Shown here piece by piece: positions 27,537-36,522 of a stretch of 62,929 nt of DNA (its first letter is position 1; every line of letters starts with the position of its first letter). The notes under the pieces are model-generated. The model was not told the origin of the DNA. It made no database searches and was given only the letters and a program-made list of their open reading frames with translations. Origin of the DNA: Colivivens sp963640465 (GTDB lineage Bacteria; Bacteroidota; Bacteroidia; Bacteroidales; Bacteroidaceae); contig CAVHYP010000007.1 in NCBI GenBank assembly GCA_963640465.1, forward strand, positions 1 through 62,929. Direction: 5' to 3'. The position numbers and the translations under genes were made by a program.

Positions 27537-27570
27537 AGAAGGTGTGTAGATTTACATACCTTCTTTTTTT
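27537..27570. terminator. Strong terminator after gapA
   Basis: AGAAGGTGTGTA and TACATACCTTCT form a 12-bp stem with a GATT loop and six T residues behind it. It is 24 bp after gapA and may also serve uvrA from the other side. Confidence 0.9.
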
Positions 27571-27674
27571 GTTCCAAATGACAAGATAATGATATAACGT
27601 TTTATGCGTCCGGTTGTCCGAAGCTTTACGTCCGGTTGCATGATGAAATGCAATTTATCGGGTCTACGGGAAGT

Positions 27675-30524
27675 CTAAACCAGATATTTCCACGTGAATC
27701 CACGCTTTGAATTGATTATATCGTCGATAGTTCCCTGGGCAACGACCTCGCCGCCTTTGTTTCCACCTTCCGGTCCCATGTCTATAATATAATCAGCCTG
27801 CTGGATAACATCAATGTTATGCTCGATGACGATTACCGTATTTCCTTTGCTTACTAACAACTCCAGCATACTCATCAGCGCCTTTATGTCTTCGTAGTGC
27901 AGACCCGTAGTCGGTTCGTCGAGAATGTACAAGGTTTTTCCCGTGTCTCTGCGGCTCAGTTCTGTTGCCAGTTTCACTCGCTGACTCTCACCACCCGAAA
28001 GTGTGGTCGACGGCTGACCAAGTTTGATGTAACCCAGTCCAACATCCTGTATTGTCTTGATTTTATTGAGAATGTTCGGCTGGAACTCAAAGAATTCTAC
28101 TGCCTGGTTGATGGTCATGTCGAGAACATCTGCGATTGACTTTCCCTTGAATTTCACCTCGCAAGTCTCGCGGTTGTATCTCTTGCCGTGGCAAACCTCA
28201 CAAGCGGTGAGCACATCGGGAAGGAAATTCATGGCTATGGTCTTGTAGCCATTGCCGCTGCATGCCTCACACCTACCTCCAGCCACATTGAACGAGAATC
28301 GTCCGGGCTTATAGCCACGCACCACGGATTCGGGAAGCTTCACGAACAAGTCGCGGATATCACTGAACACCCCAGTGTAAGTGGCAGGATTGCTGCGTGG
28401 AGTCCTACCAATCGGCGACTGGTCGACACACACCACCTTGTTTATATATTCAAGTCCTTCAATCGAATCATACTTCAGAGGTTCTCTGAGCGAACGGTAG
28501 AGATGCTGGCTAAGGATTGGTTGCAGGGTGTCGTTGATGAGAGTCGACTTGCCACTGCCGCTGACTCCAGTCACGCAAATCAGTTTGTGCAAAGGGAAAC
28601 GTACTGACACATTCTTCAGGTTGTTGCTTTTGCATCCATTGAGCACAAGCCACTCGCCGCCATGCGAACTGTTCTTTTCAGTCTGGGAATCATTTGCTTC
28701 AGTCGTTGCCACAGCCATCGTAGATTCCGGCCGATGCTGTTCCATCTTCAAATAGCGGGCAGTCAGGGTATCGGTCTTCAGCAACTCCTCGGGCGGACCC
28801 TGGAACACCACATCCCCACCCTTGCATCCTGCAAACGGTCCCATGTCGATGATATAGTCGGCATTGAGCATCATGTCCTTGTCGTGCTCCACCACTACCA
28901 CCGTATTGCCTTCGTCGCGTAAAGTCTTTAGTGAGTTGATAAGCCGTTGATTGTCTCTCTGATGCAATCCGATGCTCGGCTCATCAAGGATATAAAGCAC
29001 ATTCACAAGTCTTGAACCAATCTGAGTGGCAAGACGTATGCGCTGGCTCTCACCGCCCGACAGAGTCATGGTGGAACGGTTCAGCGACAAATAGCCAAGA
29101 CCTACGTTAAGCAGGAACTTCAGTCGGCTACGGATTTCCTTCAGTATCTCCACTGCTATCTTGCGCTGGCGGTCGGAGAGCGAATCTTCCACATGATCCA
29201 TCCAGTCGTACAAATCCTGCAGGTCCATGCACGACAAATCAAAGATATTCTTGTCGGCAAGACGGAAGCTCAGTGCCTCCTTGTTCAGTCGTGCGCCGTT
29301 ACATTCAGGACAAGTGGTGACACTGTCGAACGAGTCAACCCATTTCTGCACCGATGCAGGCGTATCACCGTTGCGCAACTGGTTGATGTATGCTGCAATA
29401 CCTTCGTACTGAGTGTAGTAGTCGTTTGTCTGATGAAGCAGTTCGGCTGGAATACGGATACGCTCATTGCAACCGTATATCAAGTCATTGACCACATCCT
29501 CGGGCAAGTCCTCCACTGGAGTTTGAATATCTTGTGAGTAAAGATCCATCATCGATCGGATTTGCCAGAATATCATCGTATTGCGGTACTTGCCCAATGG
29601 AGCAAGAGCACCGTTGTAGACCGACAGGCTGCGGTCCGGAATCACCTTATCCTTGTCAATCAGATTGATGTAGCCCAATCCCTTGCAGCAAGGACATGCT
29701 CCTTGGGGCGAGTTAAATGAGAAATTGTTTGGAGCAGGGTCATGGTAACTCATGCCAGTGTTTGGACACATAAGATTACGGGAATAGTACTTCACCTCAT
29801 CAGTTGCCTGGTTGAGAATGAGTATCAGTCCTTCGCCCAGTTTCATGGCATTTGCCACACTGTTCTTCAGCCTTGCCTCATCCTTGTCCCCTACTCTCAG
29901 GCGGTCGACCACCACTTCTATGTTGTGGTTCTTGTATCTGTCGACCTTCATGTCAGGCACCATCTCTGTCATCTCGCCGTCGATGCGCACATGCAGATAG
30001 CCTTTCTTCATCAAGGTTTCGAACAAATCACGGTAATGTCCCTTACGGCTGCGCACCACCGGTGCAAGGATGGAAATGCGCTTGTCGTTGTAGTGGTCGA
30101 GTATCATTGCCAGAATCTGTTCCTCAGTGTATTTTACCATTTTCTCGCCCGAGGCATAACTGTAGGCATCGGCTGCACGAGCAAAGAGCAGACGGAGAAA
30201 GTCGTAGATTTCAGTGACTGTGCCTACGGTACTGCGCGGGTTCTTGTTGGTGGTCTTCTGCTCGATGCTGATCACCGGACTCAGTCCTGTGATTTTATCC
30301 ACATCAGGGCGTTGCAGTCCACCGAGGAAATTGCGTACGTAAGCAGAGAATGTCTCGATATATCGGCGCTGTCCTTCTGCAAATATAGTGTCGAAAGCCA
30401 AACTGGACTTTCCGCTTCCGCTCAATCCGGTGATGACTGTCAGACTGTTTCTCGGAATCTTCACATCCACGTTCTTCAGGTTGTGCACCCTTGCTCCATA
30501 CACTTCAATATCGTCATTCATCAT
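27675..30524 (-). CDS. uvrA: Excinuclease ABC subunit A
   Basis: UvrA finds bulky DNA lesions and loads UvrB. The 949-residue protein has two ABC ATPase modules, with Walker A GLSGSGKS at 33-40 and GVSGSGKS near 653. Both signature motifs (LSGGESQR) are present. Zinc sites are visible: a CPCC-type pair in GACPCCKGLG and the CEAC...CEVC pair of the second module. The start overlaps the upstream type-B CTD protein gene by 11 bp, so the two are probably read from one promoter. Confidence 0.96.
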   Translation of the reverse strand: MMNDDIEVYGARVHNLKNVDVKIPRNSLTVITGLSGSGKSSLAFDTIFAEGQRRYIETFSAYVRNFLGGLQRPDVDKITGLSPVISIEQKTTNKNPRSTVGTVTEIYDFLRLLFARAADAYSYASGEKMVKYTEEQILAMILDHYNDKRISILAPVVRSRKGHYRDLFETLMKKGYLHVRIDGEMTEMVPDMKVDRYKNHNIEVVVDRLRVGDKDEARLKNSVANAMKLGEGLILILNQATDEVKYYSRNLMCPNTGMSYHDPAPNNFSFNSPQGACPCCKGLGYINLIDKDKVIPDRSLSVYNGALAPLGKYRNTMIFWQIRSMMDLYSQDIQTPVEDLPEDVVNDLIYGCNERIRIPAELLHQTNDYYTQYEGIAAYINQLRNGDTPASVQKWVDSFDSVTTCPECNGARLNKEALSFRLADKNIFDLSCMDLQDLYDWMDHVEDSLSDRQRKIAVEILKEIRSRLKFLLNVGLGYLSLNRSTMTLSGGESQRIRLATQIGSRLVNVLYILDEPSIGLHQRDNQRLINSLKTLRDEGNTVVVVEHDKDMMLNADYIIDMGPFAGCKGGDVVFQGPPEELLKTDTLTARYLKMEQHRPESTMAVATTEANDSQTEKNSSHGGEWLVLNGCKSNNLKNVSVRFPLHKLICVTGVSGSGKSTLINDTLQPILSQHLYRSLREPLKYDSIEGLEYINKVVCVDQSPIGRTPRSNPATYTGVFSDIRDLFVKLPESVVRGYKPGRFSFNVAGGRCEACSGNGYKTIAMNFLPDVLTACEVCHGKRYNRETCEVKFKGKSIADVLDMTINQAVEFFEFQPNILNKIKTIQDVGLGYIKLGQPSTTLSGGESQRVKLATELSRRDTGKTLYILDEPTTGLHYEDIKALMSMLELLVSKGNTVIVIEHNIDVIQQADYIIDMGPEGGNKGGEVVAQGTIDDIINSKRGFTWKYLV

Positions 30525-31209
30525 AATCCCTCAGTCCTTTCATCACATTGATTGCCTTCTTGATATTATATTTCACCCCGTCGCTGCCAGTTGCCTGCAG
30601 ATTGAGGAAATAGACACCGTCCTTCACGTATTTTCCATTGTACATGCCGTCCCATCCGTTGTCCACATTGCTGAGATTGAAGCTGTAGACCCTCTGTCCC
30701 CATCGGTTGAATATGGCTCCCTGCATGGAGATGATGGACTGGTACGTCACCTTGAACACATCGTTGATGCCGTCGTTGTTGGGCGAGAAACCGTCCGGAC
30801 ACGAGAGTTTGGATGTGGAAATACTCAACTGGAACACCTCCGACTCATACTCCACCTCCTCATCGTCTGAATTGGTGAACGTGACGTAAAGCTTGATGTA
30901 ATAGTCGCCCGACTGCTCCAACGTGTAAGCGGTATTCTCCTCATATCGGTCGAGAATCGGTTCACTTTCCGAACCGCTTGCACTGTAGAGTTTCCATTCA
31001 CACGTTGCATCCCAGCCCTCGTCGTCCTCAAGGTTTGCATACATCTTTATTTCCAATGGAGCCGGAGCCGACTGCTCGTCGCCCGGACTCATCTCCACGT
31101 CTGCATTGTCTTCAGTAGAATAAAACATAACGGTGGGATTTGCGGTCTGTGCCGAAGCGCAGAGGAAAGCCATTGCCCAACCCATTGCCATCACTATGAT
31201 TCTTTTCAT
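30514..31209 (-). CDS. Secreted protein with type-B C-terminal domain (CHU_C / gliding-motility-associated)
   Basis: This 231-residue protein begins with a signal peptide (cleavage after CASAQ, about residue 21). Its middle part is an Ig-like sandwich rich in acidic residues. The C-terminal 90 residues form a CHU_C-type domain, recognised by CPDGFSPNNDGINDVF, FNRWGQRVYS and DGVYFLNLQA. Such type-B domains direct type IX secretion. No adhesin or enzyme module is attached, so its own role is unknown. It is coupled to uvrA by overlap, which looks accidental in function. Confidence 0.8.
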   Translation of the reverse strand: MKRIIVMAMGWAMAFLCASAQTANPTVMFYSTEDNADVEMSPGDEQSAPAPLEIKMYANLEDDEGWDATCEWKLYSASGSESEPILDRYEENTAYTLEQSGDYYIKLYVTFTNSDDEEVEYESEVFQLSISTSKLSCPDGFSPNNDGINDVFKVTYQSIISMQGAIFNRWGQRVYSFNLSNVDNGWDGMYNGKYVKDGVYFLNLQATGSDGVKYNIKKAINVMKGLRDYDE

Positions 31210-31231
31210 TTAGCATCTCTATATATTGCTG

Positions 31232-31239
31232 CAAAGTTA
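31232..31239 (-). promoter_or_regulatory. Probable promoter for the CHU_C gene and uvrA
   Basis: The minus strand reads TAACTTTG, 23 bp before the ATG. Confidence 0.5.
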
Positions 31240-31310
31240 CAAAAATAATCATTATATGCCCCATACGACCCTGATTTTTTATGCCTCGAATACTTTTAAT
31301 TAAAAAACAG

Positions 31311-31341
31311 TTTCCTTTCCCGAAGATTTACGCTATCTTTG
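31311..31341 (+). promoter_or_regulatory. Probable promoter of the LysM gene
   Basis: TTTC (31311-31314) and TATCTTTG (31334-31341) are spaced by 19 bp. The ATG at 31363 is 22 bp downstream. Confidence 0.6.
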
Positions 31342-31362
31342 TACACAAATTAGCGTTGAGCT

Positions 31363-32958
31363 ATGAAACAAAACATTCAAACAATGGAATACAAGATTAT
31401 AGACAAAGCAACAAAACAGTTTCTCTTACTCGTTCTTCTACTCATTGGATACACCATGCAGATGCAGGCACAAAACGTGAAACGCCATGAAGTGAAGGCT
31501 GGCGAAACTCTGTATGGCATAAGCAGGGCATACGGACTGAGTGAGTCCGAAATCAAAGCAGCCAATCCGTCCATCAATGCATCAGGCAACATCATGGCAG
31601 GACAAGTGCTGGTCATTCCCGAGAAGAAATCCAACATCAAAACAAGCACTGCCCCAGTGCAGGCAAATGAGGTTGCTGTCGACGACACTCTGAAATACAA
31701 GCTCATCTACACAGTGAAGAAGAAAGAAACACTGTACAGCATATCCAAACAGTTCGATGTGACTGTAAACGAAATCCTTGCCATCAACCCCAACATCAAG
31801 GGAAACAAGATAAAGAAAGGCAAAACTCTATACATCCCCTACACTCAGGCAGAGCTGGAGGCGATGAAGCCTGTGGTGGTGGAAGAGGAAATCATCGTCA
31901 AAGAACCAGTGCAGGTGTCTGTGGCACTCATCATGCCCTTCGGACTCAGCCATGAGAAGAAGAGCAAGGAAGCAATCACAATGATTGACATGTACGAAGG
32001 ATTCATGCTCGCTTTGTCGGAACTGAAACAGGAAGGAGTGAGCGGCAAAGTGTACGTCTACGACGAGGCAGACATCGACAGCATACTGACATTGCCACAA
32101 ATCAAAGACGTGAAACTGATTGTCGGCGCCAAAGATCAACACAACATACAGAAACTGATAGACTTCACCAAGAAGCACAATATCAGTCTTGTGGTGCCCC
32201 TCTCATCGCAGACCACACTTGTAAAGAACAATCCAAACGTATTTCAGGTGAACCACAAGATGGAAACTGAGGACTACAACAAGGCATTCAGCTTCTGCTA
32301 CTCCATGCACCAGCAAGCCAACTTCATATTCATCAACATTGAAGACCAAACCGACAAGATGGACAATGTAATCAGAATGAAGACATTCCTCAACGGGGAG
32401 AACAAAAGCTACCACAGTCTGGGATACAGCGAACTCGACAGTTTGGGCAGTCTGCTGGTTGAAGGCAAGGAAAACATTCTGATATCTTCATCAAGCACAA
32501 AGACCGGCTTCGACCGTCTAGTCAAGAAATTGGGAGAGATGGAACTCGAATACTACGACATCGACTTGTTCGGCTATCCCGACTGGCAGGCATTTGCCGC
32601 CAAGGAGAGCGAGTCGTTCAGAAAGTACAACTGCACATTCTTCACCAGTTTCTACAACAATCCAAACGCTACGGAAACCTATGCCTTCAACCGCAGGTTC
32701 CACAATGCGTTCGGACGCGACCAATACAACACATATCCACACTACGGAATGCTGGGCTACGACATTGCCAAGTTCTTCCTCAAGAACATGTATGTGGAAG
32801 GAGACGACTTCACTACCAACATTGAGAATCTCAACAGCCAGTCGCTGCAAAACCCCATGCACTTCACCAAGCACAACTCATGGAGCGGATATGAAAACAA
32901 CGCACTGATGCTAGTAAGATACAATTCCGACGGAACAATCAGCGTAAAACAACTCTAA
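31363..32958 (+). CDS. LysM protein with periplasmic-binding-protein-like domain
   Basis: This 531-residue exported protein has an N-terminal signal or anchor (about residues 17-36). It has two LysM motifs at about 40-85 (HEVKAGETLYGIS) and 108-155 (YTVKKKETLYSIS), which bind peptidoglycan. From about residue 178 (VSVALIMPFGLSHE) the chain resembles type-1 periplasmic binding proteins, such as amino-acid ABC receptors or the LpoA family. A role in cell-wall upkeep is likely but not proved. A second ATG at 31384 is possible; the promoter position allows either. Confidence 0.8.
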   Translation: MKQNIQTMEYKIIDKATKQFLLLVLLLIGYTMQMQAQNVKRHEVKAGETLYGISRAYGLSESEIKAANPSINASGNIMAGQVLVIPEKKSNIKTSTAPVQANEVAVDDTLKYKLIYTVKKKETLYSISKQFDVTVNEILAINPNIKGNKIKKGKTLYIPYTQAELEAMKPVVVEEEIIVKEPVQVSVALIMPFGLSHEKKSKEAITMIDMYEGFMLALSELKQEGVSGKVYVYDEADIDSILTLPQIKDVKLIVGAKDQHNIQKLIDFTKKHNISLVVPLSSQTTLVKNNPNVFQVNHKMETEDYNKAFSFCYSMHQQANFIFINIEDQTDKMDNVIRMKTFLNGENKSYHSLGYSELDSLGSLLVEGKENILISSSSTKTGFDRLVKKLGEMELEYYDIDLFGYPDWQAFAAKESESFRKYNCTFFTSFYNNPNATETYAFNRRFHNAFGRDQYNTYPHYGMLGYDIAKFFLKNMYVEGDDFTTNIENLNSQSLQNPMHFTKHNSWSGYENNALMLVRYNSDGTISVKQL

Positions 32959-32968
32959 CGGACAGAAT

Positions 32969-33102
32969 CCACAAACTGCAAGGATGAAGTTCACGAACCA
33001 CAAGGATGAAGTCCACGAACCACAAGGATGAAGTCCACGAACCACAAGGATGAATTCAATAACAGTAAGGAAAGAAGTCCACAAACAGAAAGAATGAAAT
33101 TC
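32969..33102 (+). repeat. 22-bp tandem repeat that runs into a start codon
   Basis: Six units cover this spacer. Three are nearly perfect (CACGAACCACAAGGATGAAG followed by TC, 32992-33057) and three are degenerate. Each unit contains GATGAA. In the last unit this ATG (33094) is the start codon of the outer-membrane protein gene. Confidence 0.85.
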
Positions 33103-33831
33103 AAATACAGCAAAATATTGGCTCTGCTTGTCTGCATGTCGTCAGCATGCATACAGACCATGCACGCCCAGGTGGGAGAAGCAAGGAATGACTTCTCCAT
33201 TGGATTCAACGGAGGCTATTCGATAGCAAAAATGGATTTCAATCCAGCCATCAAGCAGTCGTACAAAGGGTCGCCCACCTTCGGATTTTCCGCACGCTAC
33301 ATCTGCGAGAAATACTTCACCACTATCTGCGGAGTGCTCATGGAAGTGAACTATGCCAATCTCGGATGGAAAGAACTCATCGAGGACGGCAGCGGCAACA
33401 CCTACAGTTGCGACCTCACCTACATACAAGTGCCTATACTCATGCAGTTGGGTTGGGGATACGAACGCCGTGGCTGCAAATTCCTCTTCGAGGCAGGTCC
33501 GCAAATCGGCTACAACATCGGCAGAACCCCGCACCAAGGAGGCACAGCATGGGACGTGACAAACCGTCCGAACAATGTTGTCGAGCAATACGACATCGAT
33601 GTGAAGCACAAGATCGACTACGGCATTGCAGCTGGCTTCGGCATCGAACTGTCGACAGCTATCGGACATTTCCTGCTCGACGGCAGATACTATTTCGGAC
33701 TGGGCGATGCATTCGACAACAGCACTAAAGCCCCGTTCAGCCGGTCTGCCCATCAAGTGATAACAGGCAAACTGACTTACCTGTTCGACATAGTGAAAAC
33801 AAAGAAAACTACAAACAAACAACCAAACTAA
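33094..33831 (+). CDS. PorT-like outer-membrane beta-barrel protein
   Basis: This 245-residue protein has a signal peptide ending MHAQ (about residue 26). It then shows alternating beta strands with aromatic ends (FSIGFNGGYSIAKM, FGFSARYICEKYF, LTYIQVPILMQLGW), matching the OMP_b-brl_2/PorT family of eight-stranded barrels. Members include PorT of the type IX system, but many paralogues exist, so no specific role is given. The start at 33094 is chosen because the signal peptide begins there (MKFKYSKILALL). An in-frame start at 33028 lies within the repeat array. Confidence 0.8.
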   Translation: MKFKYSKILALLVCMSSACIQTMHAQVGEARNDFSIGFNGGYSIAKMDFNPAIKQSYKGSPTFGFSARYICEKYFTTICGVLMEVNYANLGWKELIEDGSGNTYSCDLTYIQVPILMQLGWGYERRGCKFLFEAGPQIGYNIGRTPHQGGTAWDVTNRPNNVVEQYDIDVKHKIDYGIAAGFGIELSTAIGHFLLDGRYYFGLGDAFDNSTKAPFSRSAHQVITGKLTYLFDIVKTKKTTNKQPN

Positions 33832-33857
33832 TTAACCAACAACCAACCAATTCTGAC

Positions 33858-35789
33858 ATGAAAAAAAGAAACATTCTAGCTTTTGCCCTGTCCAGCCTTT
33901 TCCTTTGTGCCAATGCCCAGGAAAAAGTGGCTTATCTCTTCACATACTTCACCGGCAACGAACCAGAGAAAGAGCAGATTTGCTATGCACTGAGCGATGA
34001 CGGCTACAACTGGACACCCCTCAACAACGGCAAACCAGTCATTTCATCCGACACCATTGCCCTTACTGGCTGCGTGCGCGACCCACACATCCTACGCTGT
34101 GAAGACGGCAAGACCTTCTATATGGTAGTGACCGACATGAAATCAAGCCTCGGATGGTCGTCCAACCGCGGACTGATACTGATGAAAAGCACCGACCTCA
34201 TCCACTGGCAACACACCAGCATCCATTTCCCCACCAAGTTCGTGAAAGACTGGAGATACGTACAACGAGTGTGGGCGCCTGAGACCGTGTACGACAAGAA
34301 CAGCGGCAAATACGTGGTGTTCTATTCACTGCTCTCGCCATCCAACAGATACGACAAGATTTACTACAGTTATGCCAATGCCGACTTCACAGACATCAGC
34401 GAACCGCGATTGCTCTTCGATGACGGACGCGCAGCCATCGACGGCGACATAGTCTACAACGACAAAGACGGACTCTTCCATCTCTTCTACAAGAGCGAAG
34501 CGGGAGGCGGCATATTCCAGGCAACCACCAAAAGCATAATTCCCGAAAAGGGAGCGAAAGACGGATCACAGTGGCAGAAACTGCCCGACCGCGTGGAGCA
34601 GGCAAAGACTGCAGTCGAAGGAGTGGGCGTATGCAAATCCATCGACGGCAACAGCTGGATCGTGATGTACGACTGCTATAGCCGTGGCTACTACCAGTTC
34701 TGCAAGTCTGCAGACCTCAACACATTCTCCATCGTACAGGACACCAAGACCGAGGGAGTGTTCACCCCACGCCACGGCACCATGATTCCAATCACACAGG
34801 CAGAGAAAGACCGTTTGCTGAAGGAATTCCCGTCAACCAAGCAGCCAATCCTCGATGGATTCCATGCCGATCCCGAAGTGCTCTACTCCAACAAGACCGG
34901 CAAATACTACATCTATTCCACCTCCGACGGCTTCAGCGGATGGGGAGGCTATTACTTCCAGGTGTTCTCGTCCGACAATCTGATTGACTGGAAGCTCGAA
35001 GGAACCATGCTCGATGTCAAGTCCGACCAAGTGGCTTGGGCAAAAGGCAATGCCTGGGCACCTGCCATCGAAGAAGTGAAGCAGAAAGACGGCACATACA
35101 AGTACTATTTCTACTACAGCGCCGATGCAGGCAAGCGCAAGGAAATTGGCGTGGCAATTGCCGACGACCCATGCGGACCATTCACGGATTTCGGCAAACC
35201 AATCATCAGCGACTCACCAGTTGGCAGAGGGCAACAGATTGACGTAGACGTGTTCACCGACCCGAAGACCGGCAAGCACTACATCTACTGGGGCAACGGT
35301 TACATGGCTGGAGCCGAACTCAACGACGACATGACAAGCGTCAAGGAAGGCACCATTACCGTACTCACGCCGAAAGGCGGCACACTCAAGGACTATGCCT
35401 ACCGCGAAGGAACCTACGTGTTCTACCGCAAGGGACTCTACTACTTCCTTTGGAGTGTGGACGATACCGGCAGTCCCAACTATCATGTAGCATACGGCAC
35501 AAGCAAGAGTCCGCTCGGACCAATCACAGTGGCTGAGCAGCCAGTGATACTCCAGCAAGACCCGTCCAACAAGATCTATGGTACGGCACACAACTCCGTG
35601 CTCCAAATCAAGGGCAAGGACAAATGGTACATCGTTTACCACCGCATCAATAAAGACTATCTCCACAACGGACCGGGCTATCATCGCGAAGTATGCATCG
35701 ACGAGATGACCTTCGACAAGAAAGGCAATATCAACGTAATCAAGCCTACACTCAATGGTCCCGAACCATTGAAATTGAAGAAGAAATAA
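33858..35789 (+). CDS. Secreted protein with two GH43-like modules
   Basis: This 643-residue protein has a signal peptide (about 1-20) and two five-bladed propeller modules of the GH43 type. The N-terminal module (about 21-310) shows GCVRDPHILRCEDG and RVWAPETVYD, close to the subfamily that includes galactofuranosidase- and arabinofuranosidase-like enzymes. The C-terminal module (about 328-643) shows GFHADPEVLYS (catalytic base Asp), GNAWAPAIEEV, QIDVDVFTD and AYREG with the acid Glu. Substrates are likely arabinose- or xylose-containing plant glycans; this is inferred from the family only. It starts 26 bp after the PorT-like gene and leads a group of secreted proteins on the same strand. 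Confidence 0.85.
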   Translation: MKKRNILAFALSSLFLCANAQEKVAYLFTYFTGNEPEKEQICYALSDDGYNWTPLNNGKPVISSDTIALTGCVRDPHILRCEDGKTFYMVVTDMKSSLGWSSNRGLILMKSTDLIHWQHTSIHFPTKFVKDWRYVQRVWAPETVYDKNSGKYVVFYSLLSPSNRYDKIYYSYANADFTDISEPRLLFDDGRAAIDGDIVYNDKDGLFHLFYKSEAGGGIFQATTKSIIPEKGAKDGSQWQKLPDRVEQAKTAVEGVGVCKSIDGNSWIVMYDCYSRGYYQFCKSADLNTFSIVQDTKTEGVFTPRHGTMIPITQAEKDRLLKEFPSTKQPILDGFHADPEVLYSNKTGKYYIYSTSDGFSGWGGYYFQVFSSDNLIDWKLEGTMLDVKSDQVAWAKGNAWAPAIEEVKQKDGTYKYYFYYSADAGKRKEIGVAIADDPCGPFTDFGKPIISDSPVGRGQQIDVDVFTDPKTGKHYIYWGNGYMAGAELNDDMTSVKEGTITVLTPKGGTLKDYAYREGTYVFYRKGLYYFLWSVDDTGSPNYHVAYGTSKSPLGPITVAEQPVILQQDPSNKIYGTAHNSVLQIKGKDKWYIVYHRINKDYLHNGPGYHREVCIDEMTFDKKGNINVIKPTLNGPEPLKLKKK

Positions 35790-35856
35790 GGAACAGTTGT
35801 TCTGAATCATAAAGAAGACAAGAAACAAAGACGTTGGTCCCGAACCATTAAGAAAG
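35758..35856 (+). repeat. Gene 3' end copied into the spacer behind it
   Basis: GGTCCCGAACCATT followed by an A/G-rich stretch ending AAGAAAT occurs at the end of the GH43 gene (35758-35791) and again at 35837-35862, just before the ATG of the next gene. The two copies are about 79 bp apart. Confidence 0.75.
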
Positions 35857-35858
35857 AA

Positions 35859-36509
35859 ATGAATACCAAGGCAATAATCTTCGACCTCGACGGCACGCTG
35901 CTCGACACACTGCAAGACCTCTATGCCAGTGTCAACCATGCCCTGACTCACTTTCGTCTGCCCAACCGCAGCAAGACCGAAGTGCGCCAGTTCCTGGGCA
36001 ACGGTGTACGTCGGCTCATCGAACTCTCCATGCCCGAAGGCAGCGATGCAACAACCACCGAGTCAGTACTTGCCGAATTCAAGACCCACTATCTCCAGCA
36101 CAGCCTCGACACCGCCCGTCCCTACGATGGTATCGAGGAAATGCTGGGCAAGTGCAGAGAGATGGGGTTGAAGACAGCGATAGTAAGCAACAAGCTGAAT
36201 CCCGCCGTCCAGGACCTCCGTCACCGTTTCTTTGCTGACAATGTCGACATTGCCATCGGTGAGACCCGGGAGATAGGGCGCAAGCCAGCCCCCGACATGT
36301 TGCAGGTTGTGATGGAAGAGCTGAAGGTGACAAACCGGGAGACAATCTATGTGGGCGACAGCGAAGTCGACCTGCAAACAGCAGAAAATGCATCCACCCA
36401 GTGCATCGCAGTGGCATGGGGATTCCGTGGGCGCAAATTCCTCGAACAGCAGGGAGCAACCACCATCATCGACACACCATCCGAACTAATACAACATCTG
36501 GTAAACTAA
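35859..36509 (+). CDS. HAD hydrolase, phosphoglycolate-phosphatase-like
   Basis: This 216-residue cytoplasmic enzyme belongs to the HAD superfamily with an alpha-helical cap. The nucleophile is D9 and the acid/base is D11 (FDLDGTLLDT). Motif II is IVSNKL and motif III-IV shows GRKPAPDML and YVGDSEVDLQ. The arrangement matches phosphoglycolate phosphatases (Gph), but related enzymes act on other small phosphates. It lies among secreted glycosidase genes and may dephosphorylate a sugar or housekeeping substrate. Confidence 0.85.
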   Translation: MNTKAIIFDLDGTLLDTLQDLYASVNHALTHFRLPNRSKTEVRQFLGNGVRRLIELSMPEGSDATTTESVLAEFKTHYLQHSLDTARPYDGIEEMLGKCREMGLKTAIVSNKLNPAVQDLRHRFFADNVDIAIGETREIGRKPAPDMLQVVMEELKVTNRETIYVGDSEVDLQTAENASTQCIAVAWGFRGRKFLEQQGATTIIDTPSELIQHLVN

Positions 36510-36520
36510 TACAACATCTG
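36484..36520 (+). repeat. 20-bp direct repeat at the HAD gene end
   Basis: AACTAATACAACATCTG occurs at 36484-36500 (inside the HAD stop region) and again at 36504-36520, just before the ATG at 36523. Confidence 0.8.
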
Positions 36521-36522
36521 AC

